Assembly (NCBI RefSeq): GCF_020360975.1
Contig: NW_025408679.1
Location: forward strand, 1,674,001 to 1,738,000
Direction of reading: 5' to 3'
DNA: 64,000 bases
Source: Hirsutella rhossiliensis
Taxonomy: Eukaryota > Ascomycota > Sordariomycetes > Hypocreales > Ophiocordycipitaceae
Position 1 is the stretch's first letter. Each line of letters begins with the position of its first letter. Of this stretch, positions 49,563 through 60,250 are shown piece by piece. The notes under the pieces are model-generated. The model saw only the letters and a list, made by a program, of their open reading frames with translations. It was not told the DNA's origin and did no database searches. Position numbers and translations under genes: made by a program.

Positions 49563-52500
49563 ATGGGCAGCGTAGGTGGCGATCGTGGCACACAGATTTT
49601 GTTAGCCCTCAGGAGCTCAAAGCGAGCAAGGAGTACCAATCGAACTCGCTTCTACCAACAGCACCCTTTCCAACTTGCCAATTTTGGCTCCCAACAAACT
49701 GCAAAGAAGAGGAAGAGAAGGCTCAACCCCATGTTGGCATCTCGACTAAAAACAATGCAGCGCAGTCTGAAGGAACTCTTGCGGTGCAAAGAGTGTCTCC
49801 TTGGACAAAATACAAGAAAATAATCACCTTGCTTGACTTGGGCGGCGAAGTAATTGTGTCAAGAAAGAAAGGCTCTTTGGATATGGTTGGTGTGAAGTCG
49901 GTCAAGAAAGACAAGGAGAACGAGACGTTGGAATGGCTGCGTAAGCTGCGACATTCCAATAATATCGCTGCATTAGAGGTATTCTCAACAGAAAGCGCCC
50001 TATATGTTGTCTACGAAGAGATGCATACACCGCTAGAGCATATTGTGAGGTCGACCGCTTTCCCAAGCAGCAAGGAGATTGGGATAATATTAGGACAGGT
50101 TCGAGATAATTCTAGCCGCTATGTTGCAACAAGAAACTGATTTACATAGATCTTAGACGGCCTAATGTGCCTTGAGAGCCTCGAACGCGCACACGGATTG
50201 CTCAGTTGTGATAACGTTCTCCTTCACAGGACTGGCCTCGTTAAGCTAGGTGAGTACCGATGGATCCCGTCCGGTGGACGAATCAGCTGACCGACTATGG
50301 AGCACAATATGACACGTGTGTACCAGCTTCATCCGAGAATAAAACCAGAGACTTGAAGGGACTTGCTACAATCACCATGAGACTCATGCAGAAATACGTG
50401 TTAGAAGGCGGCAATGTTGGTGTGGAGAAACAAGCGTGTTGGCGCCAGTCACAAATCTTGGGGTTCTTGTCATCAATTACGTCAGCGGATGGTCCTCGAG
50501 ATCTAAGAAAGGTAAGGCTATTCGACTCATATACGAGTATTCCAATCGCACATTTTTCTAATAGGTTTAGTGTAGGAATGTATCTATCTAGTGGTGTGAC
50601 CAACCATGGTTGGCACGTGACCCGTACGGTCACGTGTGCGGCTGAGGGCAGCGTGCCCCCTTTCTCCACGCTGGCCTCTGCCTCCTTAGATAGAGAACAA
50701 GACGAATACAACATCACAGGTTAACCTAGTACCGTCTCATTGCAGCAGCTGCCGCAGGTGCCTACCCACACTGATCAGTGACCGGCCACGCCCGTCACAG
50801 ACAGCTAAGTAGAAGAGACAAATTCCTCAACCTTCGAAGGTGCTATAGTCCGCGTCACTTTACTGTGGCCCTGGTAGCGCTCAGAAGAAGGTTATTTGTG
50901 CTAAGAACAAGGAATCTCCCGCTGGTTTGCCCAGCCGCGCGAGAGTCCTTCCAACTGTTGATTACGATCGCCCGCTAGTTTGCCTAGCCGTGAGCACCGG
51001 AATCGACAGGCGACCACATCGCAAACAACTAGTAAGAACGTTCGACCCTTGACGTTAAGTAGCAAGATCCCCGTCAGTTCAGTCTGGCCGCGAACGACCT
51101 ACTTAGTACGCGACGCTCGACCTCCTATTAGCGACAACTCGTATACGAAGAGACCAATACGAACCCCACATCGTCTCATTCATTTGATCACGATAGCCCC
51201 GACCGCCCGAGCTATGTCCCCAGAAGCCCAGCTCGAAGAAATATGCGACCAGATGCAGGCACTAGACATCCAAGCATCCGCATTCCGACAAATTAATATC
51301 GACCTTTGGGACAACGATATCACACACGACGAAAAGGACAAGATCGCAGTAACGACATATGTGGCAAAGTTCATATTCATCGTTCAATCTGGCAGTGATC
51401 AAGGATACGACCTCCTTGGTTACTTCCAACAGCATTTTGAAGAATGGACCGAAGACACATGGGACCGCGCCCGAATGAATACAAGAGAGCCCTCAGGAAA
51501 CTACTAAGGAAAAGAGGTATCTACACAGGTTCACAAAGGTGGAAATTCGCAACACAATTTCTCATATTACAAACTATCGAGAACCCACAAACCTGGCCAG
51601 AGCAGGAGTTTACGGAGATGGTGTTTGATGAGAGGACTGCTGCCTTCAGGAGGCAGACAGCATTACTAGGATCAAATGCTTCCACTAATCCCCATCCGTC
51701 TCAACCTCCTTCACCATCAGTTACGCCCTTAGCAGCACCTCATCAAGGTCTTAACGAACCACAACCTATTAAGACCCTAACGAGCCCTCCTAACGCACCT
51801 ACTCCTGCTCCGACTATCCAAGATAAACCTGCTCCGACCTCTCTTACTATTCATCCGACTTCCTACCGCTTCCAGAACCCCGATCTCGTCCAACCCGTCA
51901 CCAACTCCATCCCCGAACACTTATCCGGCCCTGCAACCTTTGGAGAATACATGAAACTCCCCCCGGATAACATCCCGAACGCTATCGTCGATAGCGACAT
52001 CCAGCAGAAGTTTATGAAGACCTGGAACAAAGATCGGAACTACACAGGAGAGCCGTACGATCTCCTTGATGATAAGCTCCGCCTCTTCTTAAGCAACTGC
52101 TCTCATATCCCAGTGAAACCATCACAATTTCACGCACTCTTTCCCCGGATCCTTGATGGAAGAGCCCAAAGATTCTATCTTGATAAGATCACATGGGCTA
52201 CGACGTTCCGACAAGCGTATGATATCTTCAAACAACACTTTGACACGGAAGTCAACCATGTCCACTACCATACTGACTGGACAACAATAACCTTCAACTC
52301 CATCCGTGCCCAAGATGCTTCGAAGACCCCACGAAGTGCTTCAAATCCTCTTTGATAAGCTTCAGCTCTGCCAACGAGCCCTTGGCAGGGAGTACGCAGG
52401 AGACCTCCAACTGCGTACAACGCTTATGAAAGCATGCCGTGGAGTACCCGAACTCCAATACGCTCTTTTCAAACCCGCCGATAACGTCGAGCACCTTCTT

Positions 52501-55500
52501 GCAGATCTTCGTGCATCCGTTGAAACCCATCTTGCCCTCATAACAACTTCTCAATTTCCCTTGACTTTGCTGGATCATTTGATCATAACGATCCACACCA
52601 TCAGTACTACCTCGACCGTCGATACAATAACAACCGCTCTCGAGGTAGATACGGATATTCAGGTCAACGACCCAGCCGCGGATACAGACAAAGCTACAAC
52701 CGTGGAAACTACCGGCCTCAAAGCCGTAGTAACTACAATCATAGCTACAGTAACCGAAACTGGACGAAGAAGTGTTTTGTTTGTGGACAAGAAGGCTGTT
52801 GGTCAACTAAACACTCTACGGATGAACGGCAAAGGCCAAGGACCAACATATCACTCAATGTCACTTCATAGGTGTACAACTCACGGACATCGGAGGCTAT
52901 ATTCTAGACTACGAAGGTCATGAGATGAGCAGCTTTGATGACACTGAAGATACATGGGAAGAACATGACAATAGCACCAACGATCACCCGGAACAATGGC
53001 AAGCAAGCCAAATGCTCTGTCAACAGGCATTCAATCATTTGATCACAGGAGAAGACGTCTATCAGACGGATCAAACCGTTGTTCCAGCCTCGCAATTTAT
53101 TATTGAAGATCGCTATTCAAGGGATAGATTCCAAGGTATCATGATCGACACAGGTGCAGCAACATTCTCCACAGCAGGATATTCTCAGTACATCGCCCTA
53201 CAACGAGAAGACCCTTCTGTAGCTCTCGACAGCTCCACATCCGGCCAGGCCTCCATCAAATTCGGCAACAGCGACGCCATCCACTCCCTCGGCACAGTCG
53301 CCCTTAACACACCCCTCGGAAGGATCACGTTCCACGTCCTTCAAACCCCAACTCCCTTTTTGCTCTGCCTTGCTGATATGGACCGGCTTGGTATCTATTT
53401 CAACAACATCACAGATACCATCAATTGTACTAATCATTGTACTAATCGCCCTACAAGCATTCCAGTCGTACGCAAATGGGGACATCCCTGGTTCTTCCTT
53501 ACGAAAGATGAAGAGTCCATCTCGTTTCTTACGGAAACAGAGATTCGTACACTTCACCGACGCTTTGGACACCCAGCAGTCCCTAGGCTCCATCACCTCT
53601 TGAAGCAAGCCGGGCACAGTGACGTCTCGATAGACACATTAGAGACTATCTCTAAGTTCTGTCACCACTGTCAAATGCACTCACAAGCCCCACGCCGCTT
53701 CAAGTTCACCCTTAACGATGATCAAGAGTTCAACTACGAAATCATCGTTGATGTGATGCACCTAGGAACACCACAACGCCCTGTTCTACACGTTGTGGAC
53801 TCAGCTACTGCTTTCCAAGGAGCCAGATTTTTACCGTCAATGTCAGCTAAAGATACATGGGAGACCCTCCGGACCCTCTGGATCGACACGTATCTTGGAC
53901 CTCCTGATACCCTCCGTCATGATGCAGGAACTAACTTTGCTTCTCTCGAATTCCGGAACGAAGCAAAGATTATGGGAATCAAATGCTCTCAAGTACCTGT
54001 TGAGACGCATTGGTCCATTGGAAAGATTGAACGCTATCACGCACCTCCGACGCGCCTTTAACATCCTCCATGCTGAGATTGGCCACACCACTTCCGCCGA
54101 AACAGTCCTTCAAATGGCTGTTAAAGCAATCAATGATACGGCAGGACCTGACGGTCTTGTGCCTACGTTGCTTGTTTTCGGCGCATACCCTCGCGTATCT
54201 ACAGACTCGCCCCTTCCGCTTCTACCCTCAAAAGATCGGAAGCTATGCAGAAAGCGATGAAAATGCTCCGCCAACTCTCGGCAGAAAGACGAGTTAAGGA
54301 TGCCCTCCATGCACGCAACGGCCCGAGCACGACAGAAGTGCTATCCCTCCCGCTGCAAAGTGAAGTTCGCGTTTGGAGAGAAAGACGGTTGGCAAGGACC
54401 CTTCAAGATTGCATCGATTGATACCCATAACATCACCATTGACACAGTCAACGGCCCCAAGTCTTTCGATCGACCCTTGTACAACCGTATCTGCGTGATG
54501 ATACCACTCTTTCCGACCCTACACGACACAGACCCCTCAGGCATTCGTTCAGATCTTAATGAACAACCGGCTCAAGACCCCGTTAAGACCCTAACGGACC
54601 TGCCTGCCCGACCCGAACCCCCGCCCCGCAGAGGACGCCCACCAGGATCAAAGAACAAGCCAAAGGATTTGATCATGATGGCCCAAGCCGTAGACCAGAG
54701 CTTCTTGACCCAAAAGGAGGAAGATGCAAGCTCTTTCCCTCAAGCTACGGTCTGATGGCATAATCACCTCTCCTGGTGACCCTTCGAAGAATCCGATAAC
54801 AAAGAGATTACTGACCTCGTTGGCCGCGGTGTATTCCAATTTGAACGATACGATCAAATGAGTCATGGAAACTATAGAATCTTTCGCTCTCGAATGGTTC
54901 GTGAAGTCAAAGGAATCAACACTAAGCCCTACGAAAAGTCTCGACTTGTTATTCAAGGACATAACGACTTTGAGAAGACCACCCTCCTGACGCAATCTCC
55001 GACAATTCAACGCGTTAGCCAGAGACTCATCCTCGCTATTGCCCCGGACTTCTTCAAAACTACGGCATAACCTCTCCTCCGTGATATCACTCAGGCATAC
55101 CCGCAATCCCAGACCAAGCTTTCCGGACCATTCTTACGTATTTGCCCACGGAACTACAAGGCAAATACCTAACGGAACAATTATTCGTGTTATTAAGCCC
55201 CTGTACGGTATCGCAGAAGCCGGAGTCCATTGGTTCCGCACATATCAGCAGCATCACCTCGAAAAGCTGGATATGTCTACCTCCACCTATGACTCCTGCC
55301 TACTGATTTCGAATACTGGCCCTGACACGCTCGGTATTGTTGGAATGCAAACTGATGACACCCTCATCCTTGGAACGAACAACTTTTCTACCCGTGAAGA
55401 AGAAGAGCTACAAAGGCAGAATTTCGTTCCAAGCCCAAGACTGACATCACATACGGAACAACGGTTGACTTTAATGGTGCAAGACTGACGTTGCTGAATA

Positions 55501-56867
55501 ATAACCCCTTAAGAAAGGATCCCTTTACTTCAACAGAAGGACAAGCAGCAAAAATGACCACCATTGACCTAAAGCAATTGATCGTCACCAGCGCTACGTT
55601 GAGGAACGAGCGCGAGCCTCATACATTGCTTCAATTGCTCAACCGGAAGCTTCTTTCGATGTTTCAGTCGCCGCCCAAGTACAGACCCCTGAGGATAAAG
55701 ATTACGCAATTTTGAACAAGCGACTGCAATGGCAAATGGATCACCAACTACGTGGCCTCACGTACAAACCAATTGATCTAGCTACTGCAAAGCTGATGGT
55801 TTTCACCGATGGTTCTTTCGCAAACAACAAGGACTTATCCTCCCAACTAGGATTCGTCATTGCCCTCGTTAACGAGACAAACCACAAAGAAAAACAGTTC
55901 GAGATTAGTGGTAACATCGTACACTGGAGTTCAACAAAGTGCAAACGTGTTACCCGTAGCGTCCTAGCATCAGAGATCTACGGTATGGCCAACGGATTCG
56001 ACATAGGCATCTCCCTTGCGATGACTATGAAGATAATTACGGAACGACTCAACCTTCCTCCTATCCCTCTCATCGTCTGTACGGATTCGTACTCTCTCTA
56101 CGAATGCCTAGTCAAGCTCGGTACGACGAAGGAAAAACGATTGATGATTGATATCATGGCCCTTCGCCAGTCATACGAGAAGAGAGAGATAACAGATATT
56201 CGTTGGATCAACGGCGCAGACAACCCAGCAGATGCAATGACGAAAGCATCACCAAACCGAGCCCTGGAACGCTTCATCGATACCAATAGTCTGACAATTC
56301 GAGTCGAAGGATACGTACAACGTTCCTAACCGCTCCTTATCCCTATGATCAAATGATTGCTCCTATCAGGAAGCCCCTTCACTTCTTCCCCGATATCTAC
56401 AGCTAAGAACAAGACGTCGGACCCACTTTTTCGCAATAATGACACACGCCCTCACGGCACATTCCTTCACGGCCTTAACGCTACTATCCTTTAGACCCGT
56501 TCAAGGTGTTGCTGTGCTTCTCACAGCAAAAGAAGAGTTGCCTGTGTAGGAATGTATCTATCTAGTGGTGTGACCAACCATGGTTGGCACGTGACCCGCA
56601 CGGTCACGTGTGCGGCTGAGGGCAGCGTGCCCCCTTTCTCCACGCTGGCCTCTGCCTCCTTAGATAGAGAACAAGACGAATACAACATCACAGGTTAACC
56701 CTAGTACCGTCTCATTGCAGCAGCTGCCGCAGGTGCCTACCCACATTTAGCATCCTTTTCTTGAGCAAATCTGGCACAAGGCGTCCAGATGGCCGATTGA
56801 ATCCCTCTCTGACCTAATCATCGTAGCTGAATATACTGTACCTCGATATTACCGTTGGGTACAATAG
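49563..56867 (+). CDS. Fungal pseudokinase-like gene, last intron occupied by Copia-B
   Basis: The start is uncertain; the coding frame is open from 49490. Exon 1 (to 50098) ends with a kinase N-lobe: LDLGGEVIVSRKKG, MVGVKSVKKDKE (lysine of the VAIK position) and ALYVVYEEMHTPLE. Intron 1 is 50099-50149. Exon 2 (50150-50249) reads GLMCLESLERAHGLLSCDNVLL, where the HRD catalytic aspartate is missing, then LVKLG in place of DFG. Intron 2 is 50250-50302. Exon 3 (50303-50511) holds TRDLKGLATITMRLMQKYV. Intron 3 starts GTAAGG at 50512. The last exon (56751-56867) gives HPFLEQIWHKASRWPIESLS to a stop. Copia-B lies between TTTAG copies at 50567 and 56746. Confidence 0.65.
50572..50770 (+). repeat. 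Copia-B 5' LTR
   Basis: 199 bp, including the palindromic CCATGGTTGGCACGTGACC region. Confidence 0.95.
50771..51212 (+). other. Copia-B leader
   Basis: A 440-bp untranslated leader before gag. It contains an imperfect direct repeat, CCCGCTGGTTTGCCCAGCCG (50919) and CCCGCTAGTTTGCCTAGCCG (50971). No half-tRNA primer site was recognised next to the LTR (CTGATCAGTGACCGG). Confidence 0.5.
51213..52900 (+). pseudogene. Copia-B gag with a Cys-Cys-Cys-His zinc knuckle
   Basis: ATG at 51213 opens MSPEAQLEEICDQMQALDIQ. Blocks shared with Copia-A are FQQHFEEWTEDTW, then after a shift RRALRKLLRKRGIYTG-like RALRKLLRKRGIYTGSQRW, and WNKDRNYTGEPYDLLDDKL. A Pro/Thr-rich middle separates them. Near 52310 the frame shifts to LLADLRASVETHLALIT, and near 52560 to the Tyr/Arg/Asn-rich region (YLDRRYNNNRSRGRYGYSG). 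The knuckle at 52773-52814 reads CFVCGQEGCWSTKH (C-x2-C-x4-C-x4-H), the same odd order as in Copia-A. At least three small indels are present. Confidence 0.8.
52925..54300 (+). pseudogene. Copia-B protease and integrase
   Basis: A 378-codon frame. Protease shows FQGIMIDTGAATFSTAG (active site D-T-G-A). The zinc module reads IRTLHRRFGHPAVPRL...FCHHCQMHS. The integrase core has IIVDVMHLG (first Asp), LRHDAGTNFASLEF (second) and VETHWSIGKIERYH (Glu region). The frame breaks near 54050 and continues as LRRAFNILHAEIGHTTSAE and LVPTLLVFGAYPR. Between core and reverse transcriptase lies an integrase C-terminal part (KVKFAFGEKDGWQGPFKIASID, near 54360). This integrase has a longer spacing than the other Copia elements here. 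Confidence 0.8.
54301..55500 (+). pseudogene. Copia-B integrase tail and reverse transcriptase with Q-T-D-D box
   Basis: The 54300-54755 frame carries the integrase GPF-like module and a Pro-rich linker with RRGRPPGSKNKPK. Reverse transcriptase starts near 54760 in another frame: NKEITDLVGRGVFQFERYDQ, then RIFRSRMVREVKG, KSRLVIQGHND and RLILAIAPD. After a shift come LRDITQAYPQSQTKL and VIKPLYGIAEAGVHWFRTY. The catalytic region is LGIVGMQTDDTLILG (55330-55370), where Y-V-D-D is expected. The same Q-T-D-D stands in Copia-A. Frames change about four times. Confidence 0.75.
55712..56329 (+). CDS. Copia-B RNase H (open frame)
   Basis: A clean 205-codon frame with LQWQMDHQLRGLTY at the reverse-transcriptase end. 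RNase H then follows: KLMVFTDGSFANNKDLSSQLGF, IVHWSSTKCKRVTRSVLASEIYG, LIVCTDSYSLYECLVKLG and RWINGADNPADAMTKASPN, cited as blocks. The catalytic Asp (TDGSF), Glu (SEIYG) and Asp (TDSYS) are all kept. It ends at 56329, 215 bp before the 3' LTR. It is very similar to the Copia-A RNase H. As part of a polyprotein it is unlikely to be made alone. Confidence 0.8.
   Translation: MNKRLQWQMDHQLRGLTYKPIDLATAKLMVFTDGSFANNKDLSSQLGFVIALVNETNHKEKQFEISGNIVHWSSTKCKRVTRSVLASEIYGMANGFDIGISLAMTMKIITERLNLPPIPLIVCTDSYSLYECLVKLGTTKEKRLMIDIMALRQSYEKREITDIRWINGADNPADAMTKASPNRALERFIDTNSLTIRVEGYVQRS
56545..56745 (+). repeat. Copia-B 3' LTR
   Basis: 201 bp, near-identical to 50572-50770. Confidence 0.95.
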
Positions 56868-57344
56868 CTACGGAATGCTCTCTCTTATGCAATATACCGG
56901 TACTTTATAAAACTGGCCTTACTATCGTCTACCCGACACATTGCAACGGTATGTAGTCAGTCTGCTAGTATAGACTACTTTCAGCGTTCGGAGGCCTGTC
57001 ATGCAGAAGGCAGGGTGACTGGTCCTTTGCCAATCGGTGCCGGGGCCCTGTAAGTTACAGGTTACCAGTGGCCCTTGGTCAGCGGAGCCCACATACTGCC
57101 TCCGTCGAGTTGCTGTTGAGGTGCTATGAATAATGAGAGGTCTGTAACAGAATCTCGCTTACATGAAACTTTGCTAACCATAGCCATACAGATCCGCACT
57201 GGTGGCTGGTATTCAAAGCACGGAGAGAAACGCGGTGTCTTTATTCGTGAACACAGCTGCAACTGTTAACTGCCTTAGTGAACGCATAACAGGCCTCTAT
57301 TGACGGGCATTTAAGAGCAAAGCATTCGTTCCCGAGTTCAAGCT
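56868..57344. other. No supported gene
   Basis: Sequence downstream of the pseudokinase gene. It is AT-rich, with no domain or repeat recognised. Confidence 0.4.
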
Positions 57345-57581
57345 GTGGTCGGCATCGCCCAGGCCCGGTTCCGCCCATACCAGAGCGCTTGCGGGCGAGC
57401 TAGTGCTGTCTTGCGTGAGGAGAAAATTAATGGTACCGTTCTGGAGGAAGGCAGTGTAGGCAAGATTGGACTCCCGGCACCTGAAGCTTCGAGCGAGAGG
57501 GTCCCGGGCATGGTCATGTGTCGGTTTGCCTCGGCAGCTCTACGGGGGTTGAACGACATCTACATCCCAGACCCCGATTAA
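57345..57581 (+). pseudogene. Unrecognised small frame
   Basis: A 78-codon frame from GTG/ATG near 57345 reads GIAQARFRPYQSACGRASAV, then EEGSVGKIGLPAPEAS and ALRGLNDIYIPDPD. The composition looks coding rather than random, but no motif is identifiable and no start context supports it. It may be the tail of a decayed host gene. Confidence 0.2.
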
Positions 57582-57934
57582 TGAATGGCTACACGTAGAG
57601 TACATGTGCTGGCTATAACGACTTCAATTTCTCAGAGTGAGTATTTGTTCCGGAGTGTCTGTACAGTACCGCAACAGGGACCTCTGACGCGGAGGCTACG
57701 TCTAGTTGACAAGGTCCTGGGGCGCCGCCGTATAACAGAATGGGTGTCGACAGCTGTACCAACAAGTGCAGCTAGGCAGCTTAGGACAAATATGCGCCCT
57801 TCAATACTACAGTATAACATGTATAGTACTACGCATTATCAACGTCAAAAGTTGTGACAACGGCGATTACCGGGCTGAAGTGGATAACTCCCTTTGTCAC
57901 AGAGTAGTCCAACTCCGTACTCACCATGCATTAA

Positions 57935-58336
57935 TCCCACGTACGCGCCACTCTGGCGGTAGCTCGCAATTTCCCCAAGATTCGAGGTGCAAATGCCATG
58001 TTTATGACAAGCGGCATGTTTGGCCCCTATGGCGCAGCTGTAGCAGTGAACCGTTCCCTATCCCTCAACTTTGACAATGCACTGGCATCCAGCCGCAAAT
58101 GGATCTTGCCACGTCAGGTTCCTTGAGACATTGCTGTCTACTTCGCTTACGGACTGGGCTCTCACGTCCGGCAAGGAGGCGGCTCGAAAGGAACTTTAGT
58201 CCAGACAGAGGCGACGAACGCCTGCCAGTCATTGATCGGCGTGGAAACCATCGGCAAGGACGGCCAAGGTGCAGAAGTCCACTACATCGCCCTAGACCTC
58301 ACGTACACCTTGCCTGGAGTGGAGGCGTCGATTTAA
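57935..58336 (+). pseudogene. Unrecognised coding relic with one in-frame stop
   Basis: The frame is open from 57935 and reads NFPKIRGANAMFMTSGMFGP, AAVAVNRSLSLNFDNAL and KWILPRQVP. It meets TGA at 58124-58126 and continues as AVYFAYGLGSHVRQGGGSKG, TNACQSLIGVETIGKDG and VHYIALDLTYTLPGVEA to TAA 58334. Uniform coding character on both sides of the stop suggests a recently inactivated exon. I do not recognise the family. Start and upstream exons were not found. Confidence 0.35.
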
Positions 58337-58739
58337 ACCGCACTCTAGCAGGCTGCATGTACCGGCACCCTACTTATAGCGGATGGGACTCGACTTCTAT
58401 ATTTCTTGATCCGGAGTTCGACCTCGTAAACTCCGTGCAACACGCTGTAAGGCGAACAAGTCATAGTCATGAACAGAGCTTGCTGGTTATTATGAAGATC
58501 TTGGCTAGCAGTTCACTGCTAGTGACACTGGCAGTGGTGTCGCAATCTCTCGTTTGGGCCACTTCATCGGAGCAAGCGGTTGCGCTCATAGCAAGCTTGC
58601 CAGCATGCGCTGTAAGGGCTAGATGGCTTCCCCCCGTTCGCACTTGAAATACGCTTTATAGGTGCAGAGGTTTGATCCAGGGCTCCTAATAGTGCAAGTA
58701 GTGCGTGTGAACACCCCAAACGGCCCCTTCTGTGCGTGT

Positions 58740-58915
58740 GACGCCACTAGACCAAACTGCCAGTGCACTCGGCCAGGGCGCACTGAACTGGCAGTGCAAG
58801 CCCACATGGTCAAACCAAACTGCCAGTGCAGACCAGATGGCCAAACCAAACTGTCCGTCCGTTCGTCAGCGACAAACTGCACTGCACTGCGAACTGCAGT
58901 TTACACTATCAGTGC
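58740..58915. repeat. Left subterminal CAGTG/CACTG repeat array of the hAT element
   Basis: Repeated AACTGCCAGTGCA-type units in both orientations. They mirror 61360-61590. Confidence 0.85.
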
Positions 58916-58952
58916 GATATATAAAATACAGGCTTGGCGCACACGATTGAAG

Positions 58953-59768
58953 TCAAGACGTTATTTCCGCCTTAGGCCGCCCATGTGCCCATGAATCCCT
59001 CATTGCTTCAAATGCATCACGTTCTACCAAGCCGATGCTGACTTTCGTCCTCGAGACCTGAATCTTGGGCTTCAGAGCTGACGCGTTCGATGGTGTCGTG
59101 ACTGCCGTCCATGTATCGACACTTGAAATGCACTCGTAAGAAGCTGGTCTCCATTTCGTTGGTTGGGAACTTACCTCTGTCGGAAGTATCAGTGCGCTAT
59201 TATCCCAAGACCTGAGGCATTCCAGAAGATTGAGTGTTTCGACGTTGATAGAACCTCGCTGATCGGTCACTGATAACTTAGCCTTAGAGAAGAGTCGCTC
59301 CGTTTCCGCCGACATCGGCGCGATTGACAGAATGTCTATAGCCATCAAGGATAGGCCGGGAAATCGTCGCCGCTGCGCTGGATCCAGCCACCATTTGAGC
59401 GGATCCGATACCATGATTACAGGTTCGCGACAGTACACATCATACTCGTCATCATCCATGCTGAAAATCGTAGCCTTCTGCTCTTTCATCCATATTTTGT
59501 ATCCGTTTGGCCGTTTTGCATCTGGTCTTTGTTCAGGAATTGGTCTGGTAATGCAGCACTGCGAGGCCGGTTTGTATTCATCTCTCCACAACTGCCCAAC
59601 GCGAGCCTTCGCTCTTTCAATCCACTCTTGCCTGTCTTCCCAGGTCTTTTCCATGTATGTCCACTTGTCAAGATCGGAACGCTCATTCACTGTGCTGCCT
59701 AACAGGCAGCAAGCAGTTCGTAATGCCATATTAGTGATGGATTCGAACCTTCTAGGTGACGTCGTCAT
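58953..59768 (-). pseudogene. hAT transposase C-terminal half (open frame)
   Basis: A 271-codon open frame: NMALRTACCLLGSTVNERSDL-like start, EKTWEDRQEWIERAKARVGQLWRDEY, then DPLKWWLDPAQRRRFPGLSLMAIDILSIAPMSAETERLFSKAK and NLLECLRSWD, quoted here as the W-W-x-D, PMSAETERLFS and LECLRSW blocks of the dimerisation region. The tail has 60 further residues. The catalytic core upstream is missing: a Copia scrap lies where it should be. Although open, the frame cannot give an active enzyme. Confidence 0.85.
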
Positions 59769-59829
59769 CTATGCTGCCTGGGTGGCAACATCGCCACTCA
59801 GCCCAAAACCACAAGTATAAGAAGCCAAC

Positions 59830-60250
59830 TTTTCACCATCACTTAGATAGAGAATTAAGAGTCTTTCGTTGCCCGATTCACAGGGGATCTCCTTCCCGAT
59901 CGTTGCTCAGTCATCCATACTGTCCGTGCCTCTTGTTGTGTGACAGTTATGAGCCCGGTCTGCTAAGCCGGGTTTCTACTACACATTGCTTCCACTGCGT
60001 TTGCCTCACCAACAATAAGCACGCTAAAATGGCCGCTGACGACCTCGAAGTCTCTTCCCGGGTCACCCTCAAAGGCCCCGGTAATTGGGATCTATGGATC
60101 AGCATTGTTCGCAAATTTGCGAAGAATCAACAAATCTGGGATTTCACTGACCCTGCCGTTGCGCGCAAGCCGGCTCTGACGCCGCCAGTCGAACCAACGC
60201 CAGGAGAAGTCCAGGAAAATGCCACTGGCATACACCAAGCGGTGATGTCA
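59830..60250 (+). pseudogene. Copia scrap inside the hAT: LTR end, primer site and gag start
   Basis: At 59946 the sequence GTTATGAGCCCGG follows ...TGTGACA, exactly an LTR end plus half-tRNA-iMet primer site. ATG at 60029 opens MAADDLEVSSRVTLKGPGNW, LWISIVRKFAKNQQIWDFTDP, the N-terminal block of fungal Copia Gag. The similarity ends near 60250, where hAT sequence on the other strand resumes. The rest of the Copia element is absent. It replaces the missing middle of the hAT transposase, so it was either a deleted insertion or captured sequence. Confidence 0.65.

Larger units (their letters stand above)
50572..56745 (+). mobile_element. Copia-B: full-length Ty1/Copia element with exact target-site duplication
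   Basis: LTRs at 50572-50770 (199 bp) and 56545-56745 (201 bp) are TG...CA ended and differ by one T/C change and one or two extra bases. TTTAG at 50567-50571 and 56746-56750 is an exact duplication. Gag, protease, integrase, reverse transcriptase and RNase H follow in Copia order. It is the complete relative of Copia-A. Near-identical LTRs imply a recent insertion. The coding frames are broken by small indels. Confidence 0.95.
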
